Positions 1-10,029 of a stretch of DNA of 54,486 nucleotides are shown here, in pieces; position 1 is the first letter of the stretch; the number at the start of each line of letters is the position of its first letter. Position numbers and translations under genes: made by a program. The notes under the pieces were generated by a model, which worked only from the letters and a program-made list of their open reading frames with translations, was not told the DNA's origin and searched no databases. Location of the stretch: positions 1 to 54,486 of the forward strand of contig NZ_AJLS01000053.1 of assembly GCF_000307875.1 (NCBI RefSeq). Direction: 5' to 3'. The stretch comes from Neobacillus bataviensis LMG 21833 (GTDB taxonomy: Bacteria; Bacillota; Bacilli; Bacillales; Cytobacillaceae).

Positions 1-170
1 CGAGTTTTGTCCTTCATTCGTTTGATGAAGGACATTTCTCCGGATTCTTTCCGAGTTTTGTCCTTCATTCGTTTGATGAAGGACATTTCTCCGGTTCTTT
101 TCTGAGTTTTCTCCTTCATTCGCATGATGAAGGACATTTCCACAAATTCTTTCCGAATTTTGTCCTTCAA
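1..170. repeat. 51-bp tandem repeat array, each unit with a hairpin
   Basis: Three consecutive units start at 1, 52 and 103, and a partial fourth starts at 154. Each unit contains the inverted repeat TCCTTCAT / ATGAAGGA around a 7-nt loop. Units 1 and 2 are nearly identical, while unit 3 and the partial unit have diverged. The array lies just beyond the 3' end of yqhG and runs off the left edge of the window, so its full length is unknown. It could act as a terminator or a structured 3' region for the minus-strand operon. There are no unique spacers, so it is not a CRISPR array. Confidence 0.8.
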
Positions 171-189
171 TATAATGGATTTTTATTTT

Positions 190-981
190 TTATATTGCTT
201 TGTCCGTTAAATAGAAAAGACCACCGTTAATGAAGGATATGTTAATCTTTGGCTCGTATTGCTCCTGAAGGGCCTGTTTTTCTGTCGAGTAGCTCTCATT
301 ATCTTCTTCAGCATCCTCATAAAAATGGTCTAATAACCGTAAATCCTGATCCCATCGCTTTCGTGCCTCATCAGCCCATGAATGGTCTTCCTCTGAAATC
401 ACTGATTTTAAATACGTTTCCACCCGCGACATTCCACTTTTGGGCCGAACTAAAGGTGATAAGGTAAAGGAGTAATCCGGAATTTTGGGTGTCAATGGTA
501 TTTGCAGTAATCGGTCGTGGAAATCCTCGACCATTTGTCCATTAATGAGCTGCAGGCCGATGGATTTAAAAACATCGCGCTTGCGGTCACATTGATAGGA
601 AATCTTAACATTCATGCACAACCATGGGAGCAAGGGGGTCTGGTTCCCTTGCTGGCGATGGTTCTCATAAAGGCGAATATAACTGGCGAGATTTTTTGTT
701 GATTCAAAAATTTGATGCAAACGTGGTGAACCAAAATGAATGATTTCGCCCTTCATATTTTCAGGGGCTCTTTCTTTGTCGGTAATGAACGTTAGACGCA
801 TTGGATTTGGACTTCCACCAGTTTTTTCAAGATAGTGCCAGTAAAACGGCCGGTTCATGAGTTCTTTATCGAGTTCAATCGTTAACTGAACGGTTAAATA
901 GCCCGGTTTATTTTCAACTATTGGGCATTCATTCGCTTTAAAATAATTCAAAAGAAAGTTATGAATTTCCTGCTGCTGCAT
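190..981 (-). CDS. yqhG: YqhG family protein of unknown function
   Basis: This is a 263-residue soluble protein without signal peptide or membrane segments. It matches the YqhG family by sequence character and by its place directly after yqhH, as in B. subtilis. The start is supported by an AAAGGGG ribosome site 9 nt upstream. The gene overlaps the end of yqhH by 23 nt, so the two are translationally linked. The sequence is rich in charged residues and shows no catalytic motif I recognise. Its role is unknown; the coupling to a helicase gene suggests a shared task, which is inference only. Confidence 0.85.
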   Translation of the reverse strand: MQQQEIHNFLLNYFKANECPIVENKPGYLTVQLTIELDKELMNRPFYWHYLEKTGGSPNPMRLTFITDKERAPENMKGEIIHFGSPRLHQIFESTKNLASYIRLYENHRQQGNQTPLLPWLCMNVKISYQCDRKRDVFKSIGLQLINGQMVEDFHDRLLQIPLTPKIPDYSFTLSPLVRPKSGMSRVETYLKSVISEEDHSWADEARKRWDQDLRLLDHFYEDAEEDNESYSTEKQALQEQYEPKINISFINGGLFYLTDKAI

Positions 982-2647
982 GTGAATCCCCTTTCTTCAT
1001 ATCCTCGGCAAATTCAATCATTGATGATAAATTTTCCATTTTTATTCGCATTTCGCCTTCGGATGCAGATTGACCGAAAATATCAATCAAATGATCTTCA
1101 ATATTGCCAAATTCCAGTTTGGTTAAAATATCATCAAGTTCCCCGATAACCTTTTCAAAAAGATGTATTTTTTCATAAAGAAGCTTTAAGATATGTTCTT
1201 CGACCGTGTTTTTTATGGCAAAATTGTAAATCATGACATCCTTTTCCTGGCCAAGCCGATGAATCCGTCCAATTCGCTGTTCAAGCCGCATGGGATTCCA
1301 AGGCAAATCAAAATTAATAATATGATTACAGAACTGTAGATTAATACCTTCGCCGCCCGCTTCTGTCGCAATTAGTACTTGTGCATGCTTTTGGAACAAT
1401 TCCCGCATCCAATCCTTTTTCCCGCGCTTAAAGCCGCCGCGGAACGGTACAGACGAAATCCCATGTTGTTTTAAAAACCACTGCAGATACATTTGTGTTG
1501 CACGGTATTCGGTAAAGATGATAACTTTATCATCAATTTTTTGAATCAATTCAAGAGCCTTTTCCGCTTTGGTATTTTGCTGAACGGCTTCCACCTTGTT
1601 AATCAGGAACTGTATTTGTTCCTCGAAAGCATGGGTTGGATTCTCCTTTTTCTGAAGCATGTTTTTCAGCGTATAAAAAACAGCTTCTCTGCTGCTGCAT
1701 GCCTCACGTTGAAGTGTCATAACTGAGAAGGCACTTGACTGAAGCCAATCACCTTCGTGTTTCATTGTATTAATCGCCTCATATAGCTCTTTTTCAGGAG
1801 CTGTAAATTCAATTGGGATGGTTTCTACATGCCGTTTCGTCCATTCAATCCCTGTATCGGCCCGGCGGTTGCGGATCATCACCTTGTTTACCAATTCTTT
1901 TAAATGCTCATTATCATTTAATGACCTTGCGTCACGTTTATATTTTTCATAGAATGCGGTCTCACTGCCTAAATGTCCGGGTTTTAGCAGGGAAACAAGG
2001 TTAAAGATTTCCTCAATTCGATTTTGAATCGGTGTGGCTGTTAAGAGTAAACAAAACTTCTTTTTAAGATTTTGCACGAATTCGTAGTTTTTCGTTTTGT
2101 TATTTTTTAATTTATGTGCTTCATCAATGATGATGAGATCGTAGTCCAGGTTGTAAATAATACTGCGATGGGGGTCACGTTTGGCTGTATCAATGGAGGA
2201 AACAACGACATCACATTGTTCCCAAACATAACTTTTCCTCTGGGTTATCGCTGGGATAAAAAATTTGCTATTAAGCTCAATCGCCCATTGGGTTACCAAT
2301 GAAGCGGGGACAAGAATCAATACCTTTTTTACTAATCCACGAATCATATATTCTTTTAAAATTAAGCCAGCCTCAATTGTTTTCCCAAGACCTACCTCAT
2401 CAGCTAAGATGGCTTTTCCATTCATGTGTTCAATTACTTGTTTTGCTGTTTCGAGCTGGTGCGGAAGGGGAGTTAAATTAGGCAAATGACCTGGAGCTTG
2501 CAATCCCTCAAATTCAGGAATCACCAGATGTTTTTCGACTCCGATTGCCAGCTTAAAAAGCTCCCAGTTCCCCCATGGGCCATCGTTGTCAATTCTATGT
2601 AAAAAGTCGTCCTGCCAAGAGGAATCAAATTGAATTTCGACCGACAT
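959..2647 (-). CDS. yqhH: SNF2-family DEAD/DEAH helicase YqhH
   Basis: This 562-residue protein is an SF2 (SNF2/RapA-like) ATP-dependent helicase or translocase. Motif I is LADEVGLGKT at residues 81-90 and motif II is DEAH at 175-178. A TATPIQNR motif III follows, and the C-terminal RecA lobe ends with the motif VI pattern QRIGRIHRLGQ. Length agrees with B. subtilis YqhH. It is the first gene of a two-gene minus-strand operon with yqhG, divergent from the gcv operon. Family members remodel protein-nucleic acid complexes; the specific substrate of YqhH is not established. Confidence 0.92.
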   Translation of the reverse strand: MSVEIQFDSSWQDDFLHRIDNDGPWGNWELFKLAIGVEKHLVIPEFEGLQAPGHLPNLTPLPHQLETAKQVIEHMNGKAILADEVGLGKTIEAGLILKEYMIRGLVKKVLILVPASLVTQWAIELNSKFFIPAITQRKSYVWEQCDVVVSSIDTAKRDPHRSIIYNLDYDLIIIDEAHKLKNNKTKNYEFVQNLKKKFCLLLTATPIQNRIEEIFNLVSLLKPGHLGSETAFYEKYKRDARSLNDNEHLKELVNKVMIRNRRADTGIEWTKRHVETIPIEFTAPEKELYEAINTMKHEGDWLQSSAFSVMTLQREACSSREAVFYTLKNMLQKKENPTHAFEEQIQFLINKVEAVQQNTKAEKALELIQKIDDKVIIFTEYRATQMYLQWFLKQHGISSVPFRGGFKRGKKDWMRELFQKHAQVLIATEAGGEGINLQFCNHIINFDLPWNPMRLEQRIGRIHRLGQEKDVMIYNFAIKNTVEEHILKLLYEKIHLFEKVIGELDDILTKLEFGNIEDHLIDIFGQSASEGEMRIKMENLSSMIEFAEDMKKGDSHAAAGNS

Positions 2648-2848
2648 GATAACAGCTCCTTTTCATACATTGTCTACTTAAGTGCTTAACCAATTTTCAT
2701 ATTGGGAAAGCGCCTCCACTTTTATCATAAAGTTATTGCCCAATGTGTTGGTTTAATGGTAGGATGAAAATAGCTTTGAAAGTTTTAAATATTTTAATAA
2801 GGTAATTTATTTTAGAAGTATAATTAGTATGACCAAATTGGAAAATAT

Positions 2849-2854
2849 TATAAT
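2849..2854 (+). promoter_or_regulatory. Probable -10 element of the gcv operon
   Basis: A consensus TATAAT lies about 15-20 nt before the first glycine aptamer. No good -35 is seen at 17 nt spacing; TATGAC at 2828-2833 is a weak candidate. The region 2648-2840 between yqhH and this promoter is AT-rich and holds no gene I can support. Confidence 0.5.
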
Positions 2855-2865
2855 GCGAATGACAA

Positions 2866-3030
2866 CAAGGGGAGAGACTACTTTGTAGCGCCGAAGGAGC
2901 AAGCAGATTTGTGAATCTCTCAGGCAAAAGAACTCTTGTTTGACGCAGCTCTGGAGAGTGCTGGCCAATAGGATCAGCCACCAAAGGGGAAAACCATTTT
3001 CGGTAAACTTTCAGGTGCAAGGACAGAGAC
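2866..3030 (+). promoter_or_regulatory. Tandem glycine riboswitch (gcvT motif)
   Basis: Two consecutive glycine aptamers are visible. The first runs from GGGGAGAG through GCGCCGAAGGAGCAA to TCTCAGGCAAAAG. The second begins at CTGGAGAGTG and continues through CCACCAAAGGGG to TTTCAGGTGCAAGGACAGAG. This is the classic cooperative tandem arrangement upstream of Bacillus gcvT operons. Glycine binding prevents formation of the downstream terminator, which turns on glycine catabolism. Position, order and conserved cores all agree with the family. Confidence 0.95.
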
Positions 3031-3066
3031 CTTCTTTATTCAAAGGGAGGCTTCTGTCCTTTTTTA
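3020..3066 (+). terminator. Expression-platform terminator of the glycine riboswitch
   Basis: GGACAGA at the 3' edge of the second aptamer pairs with TCTGTCC and is followed by TTTTTT. The 5' arm overlaps aptamer sequence, so ligand-bound aptamer and terminator are mutually exclusive. This indicates transcriptional ON control by glycine. Confidence 0.88.
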
Positions 3067-3163
3067 TGCTCTTTTTCGGAAGACCCAAGCATCTGTTTGT
3101 TTTTCTTAAATGAAAAAAGGATAATATTTTTTTCAGAGTAAAAGATTGAAGGGGGATATTAGG

Positions 3164-4267
3164 ATGACGGAATTAAAACGTACTCCACTTTTCGATGTGT
3201 ATAAAGAAAATGGGGGGAAAACCATCGATTTTGGCGGCTGGGAGCTTCCTGTTCAATTCTCGGGCATAAAGGATGAGCATGAGGCAGTCCGTAATCGAGC
3301 AGGGTTGTTTGATGTATCCCATATGGGGGAAGTGGAAGTAACAGGCCCTGACAGTTTAAGCTACTTGCAAAAAATGATGACAAATGACATTTCAAAAGTA
3401 AAAAACGGCGGTGCCCTGTATACAGCAATGTGCTATGAAAACGGCGGTACAGTGGATGATTTACTTGTTTATAAAATCGAAGATGACCATTTTCTCTTAG
3501 TTGTTAATGCGTCCAATATTGAAAAGGATTATAACTGGCTTGAAGAGCATTTAGAAGGTGAGGTCAGCATCGAAAACCTATCAGAAAAAACAGCTCAACT
3601 TGCTATTCAAGGGCCACTTGCTGAACAGGTATTACAAAAACTTGCGACTGAAACAAATTTAAGTGAAATTGGCTTTTTCAAATTCCAGCAAGAAGTAAAC
3701 ATCCACGGCAAAAAGGCACTTGTATCTAGAACTGGTTATACAGGTGAAGATGGTTTTGAAGTGTATTGTGATGCAAAAGATGTTGTCGAATTATGGAGAG
3801 CTATTTTAGAAGCAGGTAAAGAAGAGGGCGTTATTCCGTGTGGCTTAGGCGCACGTGATACCCTCCGTTTTGAAGCGAATTTAGCCCTTTATGGACAAGA
3901 ATTATCACCGGAAATTTCTCCGTTAGAGGCAGGTATCGGCTTTGCAGTCAAGGTTAATAAAGAAGCTGATTTTATTGGGAAAGAAGCCTTAAAACAGCAA
4001 AAAGAAAATGGGTTAACCAGAAAATTGGTTGGGATTGAAATGATTGACCGCGGAATCCCTCGTCACGGATATCCTGTCTATACGGGTGAAGAGCTAATTG
4101 GCGAAGTGACTACTGGAACCCAGTCGCCTACATTAAAGAAAAATATCGGTCTTGCCCTCATTAAGACTGAATTTACCGGGCTTGAATCCGAGGTTGAAAT
4201 TGAAATTCGTGGGAAACGTTTAAAAGCTGCTGTAGTTCCAACACCTTTTTATAAAAGACAAAAGTAA
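3164..4267 (+). CDS. gcvT: Glycine cleavage system T protein (aminomethyltransferase)
   Basis: GcvT transfers the methylene group from the aminomethyl-lipoyl H protein to tetrahydrofolate and releases ammonia. The 367-residue protein has the family N-terminus RTPLFDVY, the FDVSHMGE segment and the C-terminal barrel ending TPFYKR. The ATG at 3164 is preferred over an upstream in-frame TTG at 3146 because GGGGG lies 8 nt before it. It is the first gene of the riboswitch-controlled gcv operon. The H protein gene is not in this window, as is usual for Bacillus. Confidence 0.97.
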   Translation: MTELKRTPLFDVYKENGGKTIDFGGWELPVQFSGIKDEHEAVRNRAGLFDVSHMGEVEVTGPDSLSYLQKMMTNDISKVKNGGALYTAMCYENGGTVDDLLVYKIEDDHFLLVVNASNIEKDYNWLEEHLEGEVSIENLSEKTAQLAIQGPLAEQVLQKLATETNLSEIGFFKFQQEVNIHGKKALVSRTGYTGEDGFEVYCDAKDVVELWRAILEAGKEEGVIPCGLGARDTLRFEANLALYGQELSPEISPLEAGIGFAVKVNKEADFIGKEALKQQKENGLTRKLVGIEMIDRGIPRHGYPVYTGEELIGEVTTGTQSPTLKKNIGLALIKTEFTGLESEVEIEIRGKRLKAAVVPTPFYKRQK

Positions 4268-4290
4268 AACTAGAGGAGGGAATTAGGTAT

Positions 4291-5637
4291 ATGAAACATC
4301 GCTATTTACCTATGACTGAACAAGATAAGAAGGCTATGCTTGAAACGATTGGTGTTTCTTCAATTGATGAACTGTTTAGCGATATCCCGGAAAAAGTAAG
4401 ATTTAAGGGTGAGTACAATATTAAAGCGGCTAAGTCCGAGACAGCGCTAATGAAAGAGTTATTTATGTTAGCCGACAGCAATGCCGACCTTAAAAGGAAT
4501 GTCTCTTTTCTAGGTGCCGGTGTATATGATCATTACATGCCCGTCATCGTTGATCATGTGATTTCGCGTTCTGAATTTTATACTGCTTACACACCGTACC
4601 AGCCGGAAATTTCTCAAGGCGAGCTGCAAGCCATTTTTGAATTCCAAACGATGATTTGTGAATTAACAGGAATGGATGTGGCCAACTCCTCGATGTATGA
4701 CGGCGGAACTGCTCTAGCGGAAGCGGCAATGCTTAGTGCCGGTCATACTAAACGGAAAACAATCGTCGTTTCAGGTGCGGTTCATCCTGAGTATCGTGAC
4801 GTTCTTAAAACGTATGCAAAGGGTCAGTATCTTGAGGTGGTAGAAGTTCCGGTGAAAGATGGCGTGACAGATGTTGATGCATTAAAAGGAATGGTGAATG
4901 AGGGCGTTGCAGCGGTAATTGTTCAATATCCAAATTTCTTTGGCAGAATTGAACCGTTAAAAGAGATTGAAGAAATCGTTCATGCTGCTAAAGGGATGTT
5001 TGTTGTTAGCAGCAATCCGTTATCCCTTGGCGTTTTAACACCTCCTGGAAAATTTGGTGCGGATATTGTCATAGGGGATGCACAGCCTTTCGGAATCCCA
5101 ACTGCATTTGGCGGCCCGCACTGCGGCTATTTCGCTGTTACAACCAAATTAATGCGGAAGGTACCGGGACGTCTTGTCGGTCAGACCGTAGACGATCAAG
5201 GCCGCCGTGGATTTGTCTTGACACTCCAAGCTCGTGAACAGCATATCCGCCGTGAAAAAGCGACATCCAATATTTGTTCAAATCAAGCGCTCAACGCCCT
5301 TGCAGCATCTGTTGCAATGACAGCTCTTGGTAAAAAAGGTGTCGGTGAAATGGCTGCAGCAAATTTACAGAAGGCGCATTATGCAAAAACGGCTTTTAAA
5401 GAAGCAGGATTTGAAGTCGTTAATGATGGCTATTCGTTCAATGAATTTGTTGTTAAATTAAACAAACCAGTTAAAGAAATCAATCAAAAACTGTTACAAA
5501 AAGGTATCATCGGTGGTTACGATCTAGGACGTGACTATACTGAACTAGCCAATCATATGCTGATTGCCGTTACAGAGCAAAGGACTAAGGAAGAGATCGA
5601 TACTTTCGTGAAAGAATTGGGGGATCTGCATGCATAA
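4291..5637 (+). CDS. gcvPA: Glycine dehydrogenase (decarboxylating) subunit 1
   Basis: This 448-residue protein is the N-terminal-type subunit of the split P protein found in Gram-positive bacteria. With GcvPB it forms the PLP enzyme that decarboxylates glycine and loads the aminomethyl group on lipoyl-GcvH. The fold-type I aminotransferase pattern is seen, including [12 protein letters not shown] and [18 protein letters not shown]. It follows gcvT after 23 nt with an AGGAGG ribosome site and overlaps gcvPB by 8 nt. The PLP lysine is supplied by the other subunit. Confidence 0.97.
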   Translation: MKHRYLPMTEQDKKAMLETIGVSSIDELFSDIPEKVRFKGEYNIKAAKSETALMKELFMLADSNADLKRNVSFLGAGVYDHYMPVIVDHVISRSEFYTAYTPYQPEISQGELQAIFEFQTMICELTGMDVANSSMYDGGTALAEAAMLSAGHTKRKTIVVSGAVHPEYRDVLKTYAKGQYLEVVEVPVKDGVTDVDALKGMVNEGVAAVIVQYPNFFGRIEPLKEIEEIVHAAKGMFVVSSNPLSLGVLTPPGKFGADIVIGDAQPFGIPTAFGGPHCGYFAVTTKLMRKVPGRLVGQTVDDQGRRGFVLTLQAREQHIRREKATSNICSNQALNALAASVAMTALGKKGVGEMAAANLQKAHYAKTAFKEAGFEVVNDGYSFNEFVVKLNKPVKEINQKLLQKGIIGGYDLGRDYTELANHMLIAVTEQRTKEEIDTFVKELGDLHA

Positions 5638-7090
5638 TCAAGACCAAGCACTCATTTTTGAAGCTAGCACACCAGGACGAATCGGATACAGTCTTCCAGA
5701 AATGGATGTTCCTGAATTAGATATCAGCGACCTGCTTCCTGATGGTTATCTGCGCACAGTAGAGCCTGAACTTCCTGAGGTTTCTGAGCTTGATATTATG
5801 CGCCACTATACTGCTCTTTCAAAAAGAAACCACGGTCTAGACTCAGGATTTTATCCATTGGGTTCTTGTACCATGAAATATAATCCGAAAATTAACGAAA
5901 ATGTTGCCCGCTTTAATGGATTTGCCCATGTCCATCCACTACAGGACGAAAGCTCTGTTCAAGGTGCATTGGGACTTTTATACGATTTGCAGCAGCATTT
6001 AATTGAAATTACCGGTATGGATGAAGTGACATTACAGTCTGCTGCAGGTGCACACGGGGAGTGGACTGGATTAATGCTAATCCGTGCCTACCATGAGGCA
6101 AATGGAGATCTGAACCGGACAAAAGTAATCGTTCCTGATTCTGCCCATGGTACAAACCCTGCCTCTGCCACCATTGCAGGTTTTGAAACAATTACGGTAA
6201 AATCCACTGACAAAGGACTTGTTGATCTAGAGGACTTAAGGCGTGTGGTAGGTGAGGATACGGCTGCCCTCATGCTTACTAACCCGAATACGCTTGGGCT
6301 CTTTGAAGAACACATCATTGAAATCACTGAAATTATTCACGATGCAGGCGGAAAGGTTTATTATGACGGGGCAAACCTAAATGCCGTTCTTTCAAAAGCA
6401 AGACCTGGCGATATGGGCTTTGACGTTGTACATTTAAATCTTCATAAAACCTTTACAGGCCCACATGGCGGTGGCGGCCCTGGTTCTGGTCCTGTTGGTG
6501 TTAAGGCAGATCTAATTTCGTACTTGCCAAAACCAATTATTTCAAAGCGCGGCGAAGAGTTTATCCTTGATTACGATCGTCCGCAGTCTATTGGCCGTGT
6601 GAAGCCGTTCTATGGTAACTTCGGCATCAACGTTCGTGCCTATACCTATATTCGTTCGATGGGTCCAGATGGCTTAAAAGCTGTGACGGAATATGCGGTA
6701 TTAAATGCTAACTATATGATGAGAAGATTGGCTGAGCATTATGATCTGCCGTTTGAAAAGCATTGTAAACACGAATTTGTTCTTAGCGGCAAACGCCAGA
6801 AAAAATTAGGTGTCCGCACATTGGATATTGCAAAACGACTGCTTGATTTTGGTTACCATCCACCAACCATTTACTTCCCATTAAATGTGGAAGAATGTAT
6901 CATGATTGAGCCGACTGAAACAGAATCAAAAGAAACACTTGATTCCTTCGTCGATATTATGATCCAGATTGCCAAAGAAGCAGAAGAAAATCCAGAGGTT
7001 GTTCAAGAGGCGCCACATACAACAGTTATTGGCCGCTTAGATGAAACTCTTGCAGCACGTAAACCAGTTTTAAAATACCAAAGAGCTTAA
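5630..7090 (+). CDS. gcvPB: Glycine dehydrogenase (decarboxylating) subunit 2
   Basis: This 486-residue catalytic subunit of the split P protein carries the PLP-binding lysine at about residue 273 in the motif [20 protein letters not shown]. The [10 protein letters not shown] segment of the cofactor pocket is also present. Translation is coupled to gcvPA by an 8-nt overlap. It is the last gene of the riboswitch-controlled operon and is followed by a strong terminator. Length is normal for the family. Confidence 0.97.
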   Translation: MHNQDQALIFEASTPGRIGYSLPEMDVPELDISDLLPDGYLRTVEPELPEVSELDIMRHYTALSKRNHGLDSGFYPLGSCTMKYNPKINENVARFNGFAHVHPLQDESSVQGALGLLYDLQQHLIEITGMDEVTLQSAAGAHGEWTGLMLIRAYHEANGDLNRTKVIVPDSAHGTNPASATIAGFETITVKSTDKGLVDLEDLRRVVGEDTAALMLTNPNTLGLFEEHIIEITEIIHDAGGKVYYDGANLNAVLSKARPGDMGFDVVHLNLHKTFTGPHGGGGPGSGPVGVKADLISYLPKPIISKRGEEFILDYDRPQSIGRVKPFYGNFGINVRAYTYIRSMGPDGLKAVTEYAVLNANYMMRRLAEHYDLPFEKHCKHEFVLSGKRQKKLGVRTLDIAKRLLDFGYHPPTIYFPLNVEECIMIEPTETESKETLDSFVDIMIQIAKEAEENPEVVQEAPHTTVIGRLDETLAARKPVLKYQRA

Positions 7091-7102
7091 TAAATAAAAA
7101 AA

Positions 7103-7134
7103 GGTCAGATTCGAAAAATGAATCTGGCTTTTTT
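7103..7134 (+). terminator. Rho-independent terminator after gcvPB
   Basis: GTCAGATTC and GAATCTGGC form a stem with one G-U pair, followed by TTTTTT. It closes the gcv operon. Confidence 0.9.
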
Positions 7135-7208
7135 GCGTTTATGACATAGAAAAATAATTATAATGTCAATCTCAGGTAAATAATAAAAATAAGACAAGGA
7201 GGGAAAAG

Positions 7209-8219
7209 ATGTCTAATTCAAATGATATTTCATTGACAGCATCGGAATTAGGAAATCTATGGATGACCTATCAGGATAAAACGATGTTAATGAGGATGGT
7301 AGAGCATTTTCTTGAACATGTGGAAGAGCAAGAAATTCAACAATTATTGACGTCTTGTTACGATTTTTCGAAACAAGCCGTAGAAACAATTACTACGATT
7401 TTTGAGGAAGAAGGGGCAGTGATCCCTCTTGGTTTTACTGAAAATGATGTATATAAAGGGAAGCCCAAATTATTTGACCATCTTTATGACTTAATGTTTT
7501 TACAAATGATCGATAAAATTGGGATTAGCCTTTTTGCGCTCTACTCAACCATGTCTTTCCGAAAAGACATCAGGAATTTTTTTAAACAATTGACTGATAA
7601 CGCCCAAGAGGAATTAGACAAGGTGACACAAATTCTTTTAGAGAAGGGAGTTCTTGTTCGTTCGCCATATGTGTCAATGCCTAAGGAGGTTAAGTTTGTT
7701 CAAGATAATAATTATTTATCAGGTTATAACTTTTTAAATAAGACAAGGGCCTTAAATACAATTGAAGTATCGCTGATTCATCATGCCATCGAGACAAACC
7801 TAGTTGGTTTGCAATTAATGATTGGCTTTGCCCAAGTTGCAAAAGATAAAGAGGTAAAAGAATATTTTGTTAAAGGCATGAAATTATCAATGAAAATTGA
7901 AACTACATTAGGTGAATTTCTGCGCCAAGATTTCATTGAACCACCGGCTACCCCTGCTGGGAAAGCCACCGATTCTACTGTTGCTCCATTATCAGATAAG
8001 TTGATGATGTATATCACTAACTTGTTAAGCACTTTTGGTCTTGGAAGTAATGCACTTGGGGGAGCATTTTGCTTACGAAGTGATTTACCATTGACAATGG
8101 CTCGGATGGCGTTGGATATTTACAATTTTGCCAAAAATGGCGGGGAAATTATGATTAAAAACGGTTGGATGGAGGAGCCGCCGCAAATAGAAGATCGAAG
8201 AAAGTTGACTAATTCCTAA
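7209..8219 (+). CDS. DUF3231 family protein
   Basis: This 336-residue, mostly helical protein has two repeated halves of about 160 residues, each starting with an LTASELG- or LNTIEVSLIHHAIETN-like helix, as in the Bacillus DUF3231 family. No signal peptide or membrane segment is seen. The ribosome site AAGGAGGG precedes the ATG. It forms a single-gene unit between the gcv terminator and a hairpin at 8241. Family members are common in spore formers, and a function has not been assigned as far as I know. I place it by overall pattern rather than by a catalytic motif. Confidence 0.8.
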   Translation: MSNSNDISLTASELGNLWMTYQDKTMLMRMVEHFLEHVEEQEIQQLLTSCYDFSKQAVETITTIFEEEGAVIPLGFTENDVYKGKPKLFDHLYDLMFLQMIDKIGISLFALYSTMSFRKDIRNFFKQLTDNAQEELDKVTQILLEKGVLVRSPYVSMPKEVKFVQDNNYLSGYNFLNKTRALNTIEVSLIHHAIETNLVGLQLMIGFAQVAKDKEVKEYFVKGMKLSMKIETTLGEFLRQDFIEPPATPAGKATDSTVAPLSDKLMMYITNLLSTFGLGSNALGGAFCLRSDLPLTMARMALDIYNFAKNGGEIMIKNGWMEEPPQIEDRRKLTNS

Positions 8220-8240
8220 AGAATGAGATTTAGACCTAAT

Positions 8241-8289
8241 AAAGAGGATGTATTAAAAGGGTCTGACCCTTTTGATGCATCCTCTTTTG
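8241..8289. terminator. Bidirectional terminator between DUF3231 gene and yqhL
   Basis: AAAGAGGATG pairs with CATCCTCTTT around an inner AAAAGGGTC / GACCCTTTT stem. A T-run follows on the plus strand and a matching A-run precedes on the other side. It serves the convergent genes at 7209 and 8676. Confidence 0.85.
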
Positions 8290-8292
8290 TTC

Positions 8293-8676
8293 TTATTTCT
8301 TCGCTTTTACTTTACCTGTCCATTTCTTGAACCCGCCTTGCAGCTGGGTAAGTTCTTTGTAACCTCTTTTGTGTAAAAATTGTGCAGCACGTGCACTGCG
8401 CATACCACTTTGACAATACAGGTAAACTGGCAAATCTTTGCGAAGTTCTTGCATACGCATTTTCATTTGTGACATTGGGATATTACGTGCTCCTAAAATA
8501 TGGCCGCCATCAAATTCGTTCGCTTCACGAACATCTATTAGTTGTGCCTTTCTGTAACCTGCACGGAATTCTTCTTCTGTTACCGTTTTAACAATCCTCT
8601 TCTGATAGAAATAGGTGATAACGGAATAAATGATAACTGCTGCGAGAATGATTAATAAAACATAAAGTGAACTCAA
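8293..8676 (-). CDS. yqhL: Membrane-anchored rhodanese-like protein YqhL
   Basis: The protein has one N-terminal membrane helix (residues 3-24) followed by a rhodanese domain. The active-site loop is YCQSGMRSARAA with the catalytic Cys near residue 88, and the IDVREANEFDGGHI motif is present. I chose the TTG start at 8676 because AAAGGGG lies 10 nt upstream and the resulting 127 residues fit B. subtilis YqhL. An in-frame ATG at 8730 would add 18 residues without a good ribosome site. Single-domain rhodaneses carry sulfane sulfur; the acceptor is unknown. Confidence 0.88.
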   Translation of the reverse strand: MSSLYVLLIILAAVIIYSVITYFYQKRIVKTVTEEEFRAGYRKAQLIDVREANEFDGGHILGARNIPMSQMKMRMQELRKDLPVYLYCQSGMRSARAAQFLHKRGYKELTQLQGGFKKWTGKVKAKK

Positions 8677-8871
8677 CTTCTTTTTGCCCCTTTCAAGCTT
8701 TCTTGCACTAGTTATTATTATATAAGTCATTTTGCTAAAGATAAAGATGAATAGCGAAAAATCTTTTACTTTTGCCTATTTAAAATTATAACAGAAACAA
8801 CTTGTTTTGAAATCATATCAGATTTTGGTAGACTTAAATTAGAAATATTTTTTAAAAAATGAGGTTTGTTC

Positions 8872-9708
8872 ATGAAAAGAGAAGTTTGGCGTTTTATCGA
8901 TTCTGGAAATTGTTCTCCATCTTTTAATATGGCGTTGGATGAAGCCTTACTAGATTGGCACAGCGAGGGAAAAATTCCTCCCGTCATCCGTTTCTATGGC
9001 TGGAATCCTCCGACGTTGTCTGTAGGGTATTTTCAAAAGGTTGAAAAAGAAATTGACATGGATGCTGTAAAGGCACACGGGTTGGGGTTTGTCAGAAGAC
9101 CTACAGGCGGGCGCGGCGTTCTCCATGAGCATGAGCTTACATATAGTGTAATCGTTTCAGAAGAGCACCCGGCAATGCCGAAATCTGTAACCGAGGCCTA
9201 TCGTGTTATTTCGGAAGGAATCTTAAAAGGCTTCCACCATTTGGGTCTTGAAGCTTATTTTTCCGTGCCAAAGACAGCAGAGGAACGGGATGCCTTGAAA
9301 AATCCCCGCTCCGCAGTATGCTTTGATGCGCCGAGCTGGTATGAGCTGGTCGTGGAGGGCAGAAAGGTTGCTGGAAGTGCGCAAACAAGGCAAAAAGGGG
9401 TTATCCTCCAACATGGAGCAATTCTATTGGATTTGGATGAAGATAAGCTGTTTAGTTTATTTAAATATTCAAATGAACGGGTAAAGGAACGAATGAAAAA
9501 GGCATTTAAGGATAAGGCAGTTGCCATCAATGCGATTAGTCCAAAGCGGATTTCACTTGAAGAGGCAAAAGAGGCTTTTTATAAGGGGTTTGCTGAAGGG
9601 CTTAATATTGATCTAGAACCATATCAATTAACGGATGTAGAAATTGCATACGTTGAAAAAATAGCAAAAGAACGCTATGAAAGTGATGAATGGAATTTTA
9701 AACGATAA
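8872..9708 (+). CDS. lipM: Octanoyl-[GcvH]:protein N-octanoyltransferase LipM
   Basis: LipM moves the octanoyl group from acyl carrier protein to GcvH in Bacillus lipoate synthesis. The 278-residue protein shows the biotin/lipoate ligase fold with [18 protein letters not shown] at residues 75-92, the nucleophile Cys150 in SAVCFDAP and the conserved lysine in GRKVAGSAQ at about 165. The Cys position is the same as in B. subtilis LipM. GAGG lies 7 nt before the ATG, and an in-frame TTG at 8866 is ignored. Its place near gcvT-gcvPAB makes sense because GcvH is the octanoyl acceptor. Confidence 0.94.
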   Translation: MKREVWRFIDSGNCSPSFNMALDEALLDWHSEGKIPPVIRFYGWNPPTLSVGYFQKVEKEIDMDAVKAHGLGFVRRPTGGRGVLHEHELTYSVIVSEEHPAMPKSVTEAYRVISEGILKGFHHLGLEAYFSVPKTAEERDALKNPRSAVCFDAPSWYELVVEGRKVAGSAQTRQKGVILQHGAILLDLDEDKLFSLFKYSNERVKERMKKAFKDKAVAINAISPKRISLEEAKEAFYKGFAEGLNIDLEPYQLTDVEIAYVEKIAKERYESDEWNFKR

Positions 9709-9712
9709 TGGG

Positions 9713-9733
9713 AAGCGGCCGCGGCCGCTTTTT
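9713..9733 (+). terminator. GC-rich palindromic terminator after lipM
   Basis: AAGCGGCC and GGCCGCTT are separated by GC and followed by TTTTT. The perfect GC palindrome lies 5 nt after the stop codon. Downstream up to 9840 I see only AT-rich sequence. Confidence 0.75.
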
Positions 9734-9847
9734 CTATTTTCTTTTTTTAAAAAAGAGGCAAGCCGCAAAAATTGTTGAATTTTCCTGTTTTAGGGCGAAA
9801 AACAAATAATAGCTTTTGTTTTCTCCTAAATCTAGTTTATTTTAAGT

Positions 9848-9853
9848 TTGACA
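9848..9853 (+). promoter_or_regulatory. Candidate -35 element of nrdJ
   Basis: TTGACA matches the sigma-A -35 consensus. The matching -10 is ambiguous: TATACA at 9875 and TACAAT at 9877 are spaced too far, and the sequence at 17 nt is weak. The element sits just upstream of the NrdR boxes, so repressor binding would cover the start region. Confidence 0.4.
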
Positions 9854-9878
9854 AAATAAATGTTATTTGCTCGCTATA

Positions 9879-9921
9879 CAATATATAGTGGTGTCGAAAA
9901 TATTTTCGGTACTATATATTG
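9879..9921. promoter_or_regulatory. Pair of NrdR boxes upstream of nrdJ
   Basis: CAATATATAGT at 9879-9889 and its reverse complement ACTATATATTG at 9911-9921 are exact inverted copies. Their centres are 32 bp apart, about three helical turns, which is the usual NrdR layout. The NrdR consensus is close to ACACWATATWTWGTGT, and box 1 with its flanks (ACAATATATAGTGGT) fits it. Between them lies a palindrome, CGAAAATATTTTCG. NrdR is the ATP/dATP-sensing repressor of ribonucleotide reductase genes; its own gene is not in the window. Confidence 0.85.
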
Positions 9922-10029
9922 ATTTTTGATGTTTATTTTGTTAACGTAAGTGTATTAAGACAACTAGATATAGCAAAACATACTAGAATCTAACATAAGA
10001 TAGAGATTTTTATTGAAGGAGTTGTTCTC

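Noticed and set aside
1..170. Repeat array as CRISPR
   Set aside because: The whole 51-bp unit repeats without unique spacers, and no cas genes are present.
9890..9912. Central palindrome CGAAAATATTTTCG as a terminator
   Set aside because: It lies between the two NrdR boxes, is AT-rich and lacks a T-run; it is better explained as part of the operator region.
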